From Desulfobacteraceae bacterium (GTDB taxonomy: Bacteria; Desulfobacterota; Desulfobacteria; Desulfobacterales; Desulfobacteraceae): a DNA stretch of 6,277 nucleotides. The notes under the pieces were generated by a model that saw only the letters and a list, made by a program, of their open reading frames with translations, was not told the DNA's origin and did no database searches. Below are positions 1-6,160 of this stretch, one piece after another; the first letter of the stretch is position 1, and every line of letters starts with the position of its first letter. The position numbers and the translations under genes are program-made. The stretch spans positions 1-6,277 of the forward strand of contig PIVQ01000443.1 in NCBI GenBank assembly GCA_003354055.1, read 5' to 3'.

Positions 1-113
1 CTTAAAAATCAGGGGGATAATTTAAGATGGGCTGTTTAATGTTAAAAGGCATGGCAATAATTAGGCATTTAAGATAAAAAACTGGCAGGACTGACTGGAG
101 GCAGCCCGCAATT
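1..113. other. Non-coding stretch upstream of the DUF2293-like gene
   Basis: I see no coding region here. The 9-base string ATTTAAGAT occurs twice in the same orientation (20-28 and 67-75), and a short AT-rich stem CTTAAA/TTTAAG can form between 1-6 and 21-26. A GGAGG at 97-101 is the only Shine-Dalgarno-like sequence before the next start codon. I cannot assign a convincing -35/-10 pair, so the promoter of the following operon is either weak, of another sigma class, or further upstream. Confidence 0.5.
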
Positions 114-806
114 ATGACAGGTAACAAAACTGCAAATATCCATCTTATTGTTTCACCGGGCCGGGATGAGGGGACTTTTTTGTCCGAATCCGGGGAGAAA
201 TTGATCCCGCCTGCGGACTGGGCCTTCCTGCCTGCAGGAGACGCAGGCGTCACGAGAAGCGTAAAAGCTATGGGACCCGCCTGGGTGGTTCAGGTAACCC
301 GTGGCAAACGGCGGATATCAAAGGGGATCTGGGCCGATGCCGGCCATATCCGGGCATCTGAACAAGAGGTGATGGAAAAACGGTCAACCCCTGCCTATGC
401 CAGGCAGCAGGAAAGGGCAATTGCCAGAAGACAGGCTGAGCAGGACGCCTATGTAAACGAATTTTATGAACAGGTTATCGGATTTTTGAATTTTCATACA
501 CGGTATGCGACCGAGGCAAAAGTGCTTGGGGAAAAAATAAGCGCCCATGCCACCCCTGTTGGCAGCGGAACCGTGGCCAGAACTAAACGTATCTCCGTTG
601 AAAGAAGGGCCGAGGCTGCGGTGATTGCCTGGATGCGTCATAAGACTACAGCTTATGATTCAATGAAGATTGCAAGGGTAAAAGGAAAACGAAGGGAAAT
701 CCGCAGGCAGTTGGCTCAAAAATCTACTCAATTATTGGATGCCTACCGCCAGGGCGGGGAAATTGATAAAAATTGTCCCCTGAAAAAAGCATTGGAAAAG
801 GAATAA
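114..806 (+). CDS. DUF2293-like protein of unknown function
   Basis: This 230-residue soluble protein has no signal peptide or membrane segment. Residues 1-75 form a variable N-terminal part that includes the hydrophobic patch PAWVVQVTRGKRR. Residues 95-112 are a charged Arg/Gln/Glu-rich helix. Residues 115-215 carry the conserved block: a GSGTVART stretch (150-157), then AVIAWMRHKTTAYDSM (169-184), then a strongly basic VKGKRREIRR (189-198) and a final helix ending in YRQG. I recognise that block as the DUF2293 type from memory of the family, not from a search. The basic helix could suggest nucleic acid or ribosome contact, but that is inference. The start ATG has GGAGG 12 bases upstream, which is a long spacing. 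A stop codon at 75-77 in the same frame, with no ATG, GTG or TTG after it, leaves no better upstream start. The gene is followed one base later by yehS, so the two are probably co-transcribed and translationally coupled. Confidence 0.8.
   Translation: MTGNKTANIHLIVSPGRDEGTFLSESGEKLIPPADWAFLPAGDAGVTRSVKAMGPAWVVQVTRGKRRISKGIWADAGHIRASEQEVMEKRSTPAYARQQERAIARRQAEQDAYVNEFYEQVIGFLNFHTRYATEAKVLGEKISAHATPVGSGTVARTKRISVERRAEAAVIAWMRHKTTAYDSMKIARVKGKRREIRRQLAQKSTQLLDAYRQGGEIDKNCPLKKALEKE
796..802 (+). promoter_or_regulatory. Ribosome binding site of yehS inside the preceding gene
   Basis: AAAAGGA lies 5 bases before the yehS ATG at 808 and within the last codons of the upstream gene, whose TAA ends at 806. 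The placement fixes the yehS start and indicates coupled translation. Confidence 0.6.
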
Positions 807-807
807 T

Positions 808-1290
808 ATGACAAATAATGATATTTTGAGACGAATCCGGTATATCCTTGATTTATCCGATTCAAAAATGAAGGCCGTTTTCAATCTGGGAAGCTGGGAT
901 GTCAGCCGGGAGCAAGTCTGCAACTGGTTGAAAAAAGATGAAGATCCTGATTTTTTAGAGTGCACTGATATTCAGCTGGCCATCTTTCTCAACGGCCTGA
1001 TCATAGAAAAACGTGGTGCCAAAGAGGGAGTGGCTCCCGAACCGGAAGTCGTGCTAAATAATAATATTGTTTTCAGGAAATTAAGGATTGCCCTGGATCT
1101 CAAGGCAGAGGATATCCTGGAAATAATGGCAAAGGCTGATATGCGCATCAGCAAACATGAGTTAAGCGCTTTTTTCCGTAAACCCGATAATCGTCATTTC
1201 AGGGTATGCAAAGATCAGGTGCTGCGCAAGTTTTTAAAAGGAGTGCAAATGACATACCGCCCGGATGTGTGGAATTCAGAAAACTCCTGA
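808..1290 (+). CDS. yehS: YehS family protein (DUF1456)
   Basis: This 160-residue protein closely resembles Escherichia coli YehS, which is about 156 residues, so the gene looks complete. It consists of two repeats of the DUF1456 module. The first (about 1-70) runs from NNDILRRIRYILDLSD through VSREQVCNWLKKDEDPDF to FLNGLIIEKRG. The second (about 83-147) runs from LNNNIVFRKLRIALDL through ISKHELSAFFRKPDNRHF to FLKGVQ. The linker contains the characteristic KEGVAPEPE. The biochemical function of the family is not established. The helical repeats with conserved basic residues may bind nucleic acid or protein, but that is speculation. The start ATG lies one base after the upstream stop and is preceded by AAAAGGA (796-802), which overlaps the end of the DUF2293-like gene; this supports translational coupling. 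The TGA stop (1288-1290) directly abuts the left 106-bp repeat. Confidence 0.93.
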   Translation: MTNNDILRRIRYILDLSDSKMKAVFNLGSWDVSREQVCNWLKKDEDPDFLECTDIQLAIFLNGLIIEKRGAKEGVAPEPEVVLNNNIVFRKLRIALDLKAEDILEIMAKADMRISKHELSAFFRKPDNRHFRVCKDQVLRKFLKGVQMTYRPDVWNSENS

Positions 1291-1396
1291 TAAGGATCGG
1301 CTCCAAAATTACTTGATCTTTTGCTTTCAAAATACCCAGTCTTTTAAGGGGTTTTTGAAACAATTTAGATCAAGTTATTTTGTAACGATTCCTAAG
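1291..1396 (+). repeat. Left copy of a 106-bp palindromic inverted repeat
   Basis: This copy starts on the base after the yehS stop. Read on the plus strand it matches the reverse complement of 4188-4293 at 100 of 106 positions without gaps, by hand alignment. Within the copy, ACTTGATCT (1311-1319) pairs perfectly with AGATCAAGT (1367-1375), and flanking and inner arms pair imperfectly, so the whole unit is a quasi-palindrome. Its inner stem is less perfect than that of the right copy. It could end transcription arriving from either side, but it lacks a clear GC stem plus T run. Alternatives are a MITE, a REP-like element, or one end of a larger element. Confidence 0.9.
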
Positions 1397-1410
1397 GCAA
1401 AACTTAGGAA
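1389..1410. other. Short perfect hairpin at the inner edge of the left repeat
   Basis: TTCCTAAG (1389-1396) and CTTAGGAA (1403-1410) form an 8-bp perfect stem with the 6-base loop GCAAAA. It straddles the inner border of the left repeat and has no counterpart at the right repeat. On the plus strand it is followed by AATAGTTTTC, so weak termination of the yehS transcript is possible, though the stem is AT-rich. Confidence 0.35.
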
Positions 1411-1452
1411 AATAGTTTTCATCACCCTTTGGAATTTATCAAGCATTTGCCC

Positions 1453-4119
1453 TCAACCCGCCAGGGGGGGGGGCTCCATATCTGCTGACCGTTGACACCG
1501 TTGGCAATGGGTTATCAAATGATTGATGCAGGACAGATACTCAATGTTCTTACAGGGTTTTGACTGATGATCCAGGCAGGGGTCTTTTTGTTTGAGCTCT
1601 TCAATGGATTCTAAAAATTCCAAATTGCCTGAGACGAAAATAATAGGAATGGTTTTATTGATCTGCCTGATATGGATATACACCCCCATTCCGTTAATTT
1701 GCCCGGGAAGCACATAGTCCAGGCTGATCAGGTCATAGTGGTTTTTATCAAACATATCCATTGCTGCCTTTCCATCATTTGCAATATCCACCTTGTGTCT
1801 GCAGGGATCCTGGGTCAGTATTCTGGACTGCACATCTGCAATGACCTTTTCATCTTCCACAAGAAGAATGGATTTTCCAACATGGGCCAGTTCTGACTGA
1901 AGTTCTATTTTTTCTCCTATGGACAACTCTTTTTGAATCACGGGCAGGCTGACAATAATTTTTGTACCGGATCCTGCAATGGAGTCGACTATCATCCTGC
2001 CATTGTGCTGCCGGATATATTTTTTTACATTAGCCATGCCGTATCCGGTGCCTTTTATCTCAGCTTCATAGGCACAGGCCACATCCTTGCTGCCCTTTAA
2101 GGTAAATGATGGCTCATAGATATTCTTCAAATGCTCTTTGGGAATCCCACAACCATTGTCCTCAATTTCAAAACTTATATAGTTGTCCAGGCAAAATGTC
2201 CTGATCATTATTTGGGGCCCATCTTTTTTACTCAGGGCATGAATTGAATTCTGTATCAGATTGACCAGGGCATGTTCAACCATTCCCGAATCAGCCAGCA
2301 AATCCACCATATCAGCTGCAAGGTCGGTTTTTACCGAGATATTTTCCAGATCCTTTTTCATTAACTTCAGCACCAGGCCGATTTTCCCATTAATCTGGAA
2401 AAATTCCTGTTTTGGTTCCTGAGACTTTGCAAAGGCAACAAGGTTTTTTGTCAGGGTTTTCCCCCGAAGGGACTGGTCCCGTATTAATTCCAGATTCTTG
2501 TTTATGGCCGTATCCTGGCTGTCCAGCAGGGCCAACTCTGAAATCCCCATGATGATACCTAGGATATTGTTAAAATCATGGGCCATTTTTCCTGCAACCT
2601 GTCCCACCAGGGCAAGCTTTTTTGCCTCTGCGGCAAGGGTTAGTGCCTTTTCTCTCTGGACCTGGGCCTGTCGAAGTTCCGTGAAGTCTTCCCCCACACA
2701 GATGATTCTTTCAAGGGAGCCGTCAGATTCAAACACTGCGTTAAAGGCTCCCCTGAAATTGTGTATCTCACCGTTTTTATCCCTGACTCTGTAATCGAGA
2801 AAGGCCTCTGACACCCGCCCTTTTCTTGCCTTTTCCAATTCCTCCAGCATCATCGGAATATCCTCTTCCAAAATCATTGCAAAACTGGATTTACCCACCA
2901 GTTCCTCAGGCGTATACCCCAGTCGCCTATGGGAGGGGCTTGCAAATATATAATTTGAAATTGAATCATGGATGGAAACAAGGGCGCTGGTATACCCGGT
3001 GATGAGTTTAAAAAGGGTTTCACTTTTTTTCAGGGCATCTTCAATGAGTTTTTGTTCTGTAATGTCACGGCCCACTCCGGTAATGGCAATGACATTTCCC
3101 TCATTGTCAAATACGCAGGTTCCCACCCAGGAAAACCACTTCAACCCATGTTTTGTCATTGCCCGCTGTTCTATTTTTCCGCTATGGGGCGAGTGGTACA
3201 GGGCTTGTATTTTTTTTGAGATCTCTTCTTGATCCCTTTCATAAACATAGTCTAAAATTTTTTTGCCCTTCAACTGACTTTCTGTCTGTCCGAACATCCG
3301 GCAATAAGAGGGGCTTACAAATTGAAATCTTCCTTTGGTATCAATTTTGATGACCAGGTCTGACTGGTTTTCAATCAGCAGGCGATATTTACTTTCAGAG
3401 GCGCTTAATTTTTCAATAAGCCTGTCGCGATCCTTGACGGTTTTATCATACTCAGCAATGAGATCCTTGGTAAAAAGCCTTAAAAATGAGGTGTACAGCC
3501 GTTTAAAAAGACTTGGGACCTGCCAGTTAATCTTAATTTCGCAATGGTTATCACCCGCGAGAATGCATTTGACTTCAGTGGCCCGGACAGACCGGGCACC
3601 CGAAGCCACGCCAATTCCGTCATAAATCCCCAGGTTCCAATTGCACACATCACGGGTCACCTTGAACCCTGGCCTGTAATGCAGTTCAATGGTGACACTG
3701 GTATCTGTGAGGCCGGAGATTTTTACATCCTTGGTCCGGTTGAATTTCCGGTTTACCTTGGCGGCCTTTTTTGCAAGGGCCTGGGGTCCGATGACTTTGC
3801 TAAAAAAAAGATCGCTTTTTGAAAGATTCTCAAGGACAGCACCCCTGCCTGCAGTCTGCTCAGGCGTGGGGCCGGGCACCACTGTCTTAATCATGGAAAG
3901 CAGGGACAGGGACAATTCATTTGAGATCCAGTAAGACTTGTCAACCAGGTGTTCAAGGGTAACCGGTTCAAGGATATCGGGTCTGTTTTTGTTCGGAATC
4001 AAATAGGTCTTGGAATTGACAGCATCTTCAACCAGCTTGACCAGCACCTCTTTACCAAACCGGTTTTCAATATATCCGAAAAGACCCTTAAAGTTTAAAC
4101 AATTTATATCTTTGTCCAT
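1453..4119 (-). CDS. Orphan soluble hybrid histidine kinase: V4R-like sensor, two PAS, HisKA, HATPase, receiver
   Basis: This 888-residue sensor kinase has no membrane segments and is predicted to be cytoplasmic. Residues 1-200 form an N-terminal sensor region. Its second half, with RDVCNWNLGIYDGIG (156-170) and ATEVKCILAGDNHCEIKINW (180-199), resembles V4R (4-vinyl reductase-type) small-ligand domains and carries Cys159, Cys185 and Cys193; this assignment is tentative. A charged helix (about 220-245) leads to PAS 1 (about 243-358) and PAS 2 (about 363-486). The HisKA domain has the phospho-acceptor His514 in KMAHDFNNILG. The HATPase domain shows the N box (N620, N624), G1 DNGCGIP (654-660) and G2 GTGYGM (690-695). 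The receiver (about 749-868) has the acidic pair E755/D756, phospho-acceptor D801, S830 and K854, so it looks active. An in-frame stop just upstream (4153-4155) and the lack of another start support ATG 4117-4119. Its Shine-Dalgarno is weak (AGGA about 12 bases away). No response regulator lies nearby. The gene is bracketed by inverted 106-bp repeats and opposes its complete neighbours. Confidence 0.93.
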   Translation of the reverse strand: MDKDINCLNFKGLFGYIENRFGKEVLVKLVEDAVNSKTYLIPNKNRPDILEPVTLEHLVDKSYWISNELSLSLLSMIKTVVPGPTPEQTAGRGAVLENLSKSDLFFSKVIGPQALAKKAAKVNRKFNRTKDVKISGLTDTSVTIELHYRPGFKVTRDVCNWNLGIYDGIGVASGARSVRATEVKCILAGDNHCEIKINWQVPSLFKRLYTSFLRLFTKDLIAEYDKTVKDRDRLIEKLSASESKYRLLIENQSDLVIKIDTKGRFQFVSPSYCRMFGQTESQLKGKKILDYVYERDQEEISKKIQALYHSPHSGKIEQRAMTKHGLKWFSWVGTCVFDNEGNVIAITGVGRDITEQKLIEDALKKSETLFKLITGYTSALVSIHDSISNYIFASPSHRRLGYTPEELVGKSSFAMILEEDIPMMLEELEKARKGRVSEAFLDYRVRDKNGEIHNFRGAFNAVFESDGSLERIICVGEDFTELRQAQVQREKALTLAAEAKKLALVGQVAGKMAHDFNNILGIIMGISELALLDSQDTAINKNLELIRDQSLRGKTLTKNLVAFAKSQEPKQEFFQINGKIGLVLKLMKKDLENISVKTDLAADMVDLLADSGMVEHALVNLIQNSIHALSKKDGPQIMIRTFCLDNYISFEIEDNGCGIPKEHLKNIYEPSFTLKGSKDVACAYEAEIKGTGYGMANVKKYIRQHNGRMIVDSIAGSGTKIIVSLPVIQKELSIGEKIELQSELAHVGKSILLVEDEKVIADVQSRILTQDPCRHKVDIANDGKAAMDMFDKNHYDLISLDYVLPGQINGMGVYIHIRQINKTIPIIFVSGNLEFLESIEELKQKDPCLDHQSKPCKNIEYLSCINHLITHCQRCQRSADMEPPPLAG
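1464..1473. repeat. Ten-base G homopolymer in the last codons of the kinase gene
   Basis: There are ten consecutive G on the plus strand, read as C on the coding strand, where they encode the three prolines of MEPPPLAG at the C-terminus. The tract lies after the receiver domain. A change of one base would replace the tail: eleven C would give a slightly longer Gly-Leu-Arg-containing end, and nine C a longer tail ending near the left repeat. It is also a place where sequencing could miscount. Confidence 0.85.
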
Positions 4120-4187
4120 GATTTGCGTTTTTCCTAGGCTCGCAGGTTTTTTTCACGCAGGTCGTGATCAGGGATTTTCCTGTAAAT
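4120..4187 (-). promoter_or_regulatory. Leader between the right repeat and the kinase start
   Basis: This 68-base stretch separates the kinase ATG from the right repeat. It contains two direct copies of CGCAGGT on the plus strand (4141-4147 and 4156-4162) spaced 15 bases start to start, a TGATCA palindrome (4165-4170) and a CCTAGG palindrome (4133-4138). The heptamers could be a regulator site, but there is no independent support. The AGGA serving the kinase lies at 4132-4135. Confidence 0.3.
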
Positions 4188-4293
4188 CTTAGGAATCGTT
4201 ACAAAATAACTTGATCTAAATTGTTTTCAAAACCCCTTAAAAGACTGGGTGTTTTGAAAACAAAAGATCAAGTAACTTTGGAGCCAATCCTTA
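4188..4293 (-). repeat. Right copy of the 106-bp palindromic inverted repeat
   Basis: Read on the minus strand this matches 1291-1396 at 100 of 106 positions. It is the better-preserved palindrome. ACTTGATCT (4209-4217) pairs with AGATCAAGT (4265-4273), GTTTTCAAAAC (4223-4233) pairs with GTTTTGAAAAC (4251-4261), and CCCC pairs with GGG around a roughly 10-base centre TTAAAAGACT. The outer arms also show partial complementarity. A single-stranded or RNA form could fold into a long hairpin. It ends 68 bases before the kinase start codon, so it lies in the kinase promoter region. Confidence 0.9.
4203..4230 (-). promoter_or_regulatory. Possible sigma-70-type promoter for the kinase inside the right repeat
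   Basis: On the minus strand, TTGAAA (4230-4225) and TATTTT (4208-4203) are separated by 16 bases and point toward the kinase. The -35 matches consensus at 5 of 6 positions and the -10 at 4 of 6. In AT-rich DNA such pairs arise by chance, so this is only a candidate. Confidence 0.25.
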
Positions 4294-4529
4294 ACACCAC
4301 AAATTAATCGCCGATGGAATCAGACTACAATATCTTCAAACCTAAGACAAATGAATTTAGACATACCCGGGTTGATACCTAAACCCCATTCATTGGTATA
4401 CGGATTGTACTGGCAGTTTGATTTTCAGCAGTAAAAATTATCTACCACTCCCATATATGCAGCGGGACTTGAATCCGCTGTCTAATTTTGTCTGACAGGA
4501 TATTCTAAGAAATTCATTTTAATTCCCAA

Positions 4530-4548
4530 TTTAATGATTATCATCTGA
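4530..4548. promoter_or_regulatory. Fur-box-like palindrome upstream of ilvA
   Basis: The core ATGATTATCAT (4534-4544) is a perfect 5-1-5 inverted repeat. Aligned to the classical 19-base Fur box it matches at about 12 positions, all in the centre, and the outer right half does not match. It sits about 60 bases before the ilvA start, a plausible operator distance, but iron control of ilvA would be unusual and the region is AT-rich. Confidence 0.2.
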
Positions 4549-4593
4549 AAATAAAATTTGAGCAATGTGGAAATTCTTGTAAGTATAAGAGAA

Positions 4594-4598
4594 AGAGG
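4594..4598 (+). promoter_or_regulatory. Ribosome binding site deciding the GTG start of ilvA
   Basis: AGAGG, within the purine-rich AAAGAGG, lies 5 bases before GTG 4604-4606. It supports this non-ATG start, which gives an N-terminus of normal length for the family. Confidence 0.65.
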
Positions 4599-4603
4599 CT
4601 TTT

Positions 4604-6112
4604 GTGGAGAAAATTTTAAGACAGATTTTGACCTCACGCGTATATGAGGTTGCGGTTGAAACGCCGCTTGACGACGCTATCGTTTTGTCTCACCGTTTAA
4701 AAAACAGGGTTCGATTGAAGCGTGAGGATCTTCAAAAAGTGTTTTCGTTCAAACTACGCGGTGCCTACAACAAAATCGCCCACCTTAACGATAAACAAAA
4801 ATCCTTGGGGGTTATTACAGCCTCTGCAGGCAACCACGCCCAGGGAGTGGCATATGCCAGTAAAAAATTAGGGATCAAAGCCTTAATTGTTATGCCTGTT
4901 ACAACACCCATTATTAAAATTGATACCGTGAAGCACTATGGGGGCGAAGTCGTTTTACATGGTAACAATTATTCAGAATCAGCTCAACATGCCATAAAAT
5001 TAGCGGATTCGAACGAGATGGTCTATGTTCATCCCTTTGATGATGAATTGGTTATAGCAGGCCAAGGTACGGTTGCGGATGAACTGTTGCGCCAGAATCC
5101 CGGGAAACTTGATGCTGTTTTTATTCCGGTTGGGGGTGGCGGTCTTCTTGCCGGGATGGCAGCATATATAAAATCTTTGCGCCCGCAGATTCAGGTGATT
5201 GGTGTTGAGCCGTATGACAGTGATGCCATGGCCCGTTCTCTTTCAGCAGGTTCTATTGTCACCCTTGATGATGTTGGCATATTTGCCGATGGTGTCGCAG
5301 TAAAAGCCGTCGGACTAAAAACATTTGATCTGTGTCAAAAGTATGTGGATCGTATCATCAAAGTTAATACGGATGAAATTTGCGGTGGAATTAAGGCCAC
5401 CTTTGAGGCAACCAGATCCATCGTTGAGCCGGCCGGCGGATTAGCCATGGCCGGTATCCTAAAATATATCCGCAAAACAGGATGCACCGGGAAAACATTA
5501 GTGGCTATAAACTCTGGAGCCAATATGAATTTTGAGCGGCTTCGTTATGTGGCAGAACGAACTTTAATTGGTGAGAAGCAAGAGGCACTGTTTGCCGTAT
5601 CGATCCCTGAAAAATTAGGCAGTCTTAAAACATTTTGTCATGATATGGTTAATGACAGGAATATCACCGAATTCAATTATCGTATGGCAAATCGAGAATG
5701 CGCTCAGATTTTCGTTGGTATTTCAACTATAAACTCTGACGAAAGATTTGTATTCAGTACGAGATTGACGAATGCCGGTTACAAAAACATAGACCTCACC
5801 GACAATGAGTTGGCCAAAACTCATATCCGCTATATGGTGGGAGGCAAATGTCGCGAAGCCAAAAACGAAAGATTTTTTAGGTTCTGGTTCCCGGAACGAC
5901 CTGGAGCGCTTGTGGAGTTCCTTGAGACGATAAAGGGGGGACTAAATATTTCACTCTTCCATTATCGCGCTCATGGAGGCGATTTTGGAAGAGTATTAGT
6001 CGGCTTGGAAGTCCCTCCTGAAGATGGTCATGGCTTAGTTACCCGTCTTGAAAAATTAGGTTATCGATTTCTCGAAGAAACTGACAACCAGGTTTGTGAT
6101 CTTTTTCTATAG
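4604..6112 (+). CDS. ilvA: Biosynthetic threonine dehydratase (threonine ammonia-lyase)
   Basis: This 502-residue cytoplasmic PLP enzyme converts L-threonine to 2-oxobutanoate and ammonia, the committed step of isoleucine synthesis. The catalytic half (about 1-320) shows the Schiff-base Lys50 in SFKLRGA, the substrate loop ASAGNHAQG (73-81), the phosphate-binding tetraglycine in VGGGGLLAG (176-184), VEPAGG (274-279) and NSGAN (303-307). Two C-terminal ACT-like regulatory domains follow (about 327-397 and 423-495), the second with NISLFHYRAHGGDFGRVLVG (448-467). The paired regulatory domains and a length close to the 514 residues of E. coli IlvA mark the isoleucine-inhibited biosynthetic form, not the short catabolic TdcB type. 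Translation starts at GTG with a good ribosome binding site. The gene stands alone on this strand, with 310 bases of leader and a convergent gene downstream. All key residues are present and I see no frameshift. Confidence 0.96.
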   Translation: MEKILRQILTSRVYEVAVETPLDDAIVLSHRLKNRVRLKREDLQKVFSFKLRGAYNKIAHLNDKQKSLGVITASAGNHAQGVAYASKKLGIKALIVMPVTTPIIKIDTVKHYGGEVVLHGNNYSESAQHAIKLADSNEMVYVHPFDDELVIAGQGTVADELLRQNPGKLDAVFIPVGGGGLLAGMAAYIKSLRPQIQVIGVEPYDSDAMARSLSAGSIVTLDDVGIFADGVAVKAVGLKTFDLCQKYVDRIIKVNTDEICGGIKATFEATRSIVEPAGGLAMAGILKYIRKTGCTGKTLVAINSGANMNFERLRYVAERTLIGEKQEALFAVSIPEKLGSLKTFCHDMVNDRNITEFNYRMANRECAQIFVGISTINSDERFVFSTRLTNAGYKNIDLTDNELAKTHIRYMVGGKCREAKNERFFRFWFPERPGALVEFLETIKGGLNISLFHYRAHGGDFGRVLVGLEVPPEDGHGLVTRLEKLGYRFLEETDNQVCDLFL

Positions 6113-6160
6113 TCGATTTATCCACCATGCCGTCCGGATGACTTGGGGCCTTAAATGTAT

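Larger units (their letters stand above)
4294..4603 (+). other. 310-bp non-coding leader upstream of ilvA
   Basis: There is no convincing gene here. The stretch holds a 6-bp perfect stem, CAGCGG (4460-4465) with CCGCTG (4475-4480). It also holds an overlapping alternative stem, CTGTC (4478-4482) with GACAG (4494-4498), and the palindrome ATGATTATCAT (4534-4544). I found no Ile/Leu/Val-rich leader peptide of the kind that controls ilv operons in enterobacteria, and no clear T-box. A convincing sigma-70 promoter was not identified. Confidence 0.5.

Noticed and set aside
20..75. Duplicate ATTTAAGAT as operator sites upstream of the DUF2293-like gene
   Set aside because: The strings are AT-rich and 47 bases apart with no symmetry or promoter context, so chance is the simplest explanation.
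1291..1396. The repeat as a CRISPR unit or a standard intrinsic terminator
   Set aside because: Only two copies exist about 2.9 kb apart in opposite orientation, and there is no GC-rich stem followed by a T run.
1265..1495. A 76-codon plus-strand reading frame spanning the yehS end, the left repeat and the kinase 3' end
   Set aside because: It overlaps two real genes and the repeat, has no ribosome site, and its translation looks like random AT-rich sequence.
2498..3934. Several plus-strand reading frames of 80-98 codons inside the kinase gene
   Set aside because: They are antisense to a continuous, domain-complete kinase and show no family features.
1291..4293. The cassette as a classical IS or composite transposon
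   Set aside because: There is no transposase, the enclosed gene is a kinase, and the sequences just outside the two outer ends do not form a convincing direct duplication.
4314..4382. A 22-codon plus-strand frame upstream of ilvA considered as a leader peptide
   Set aside because: It has no ribosome binding site and no run of Ile, Leu, Val or Thr codons, and it lies far from the candidate stems.
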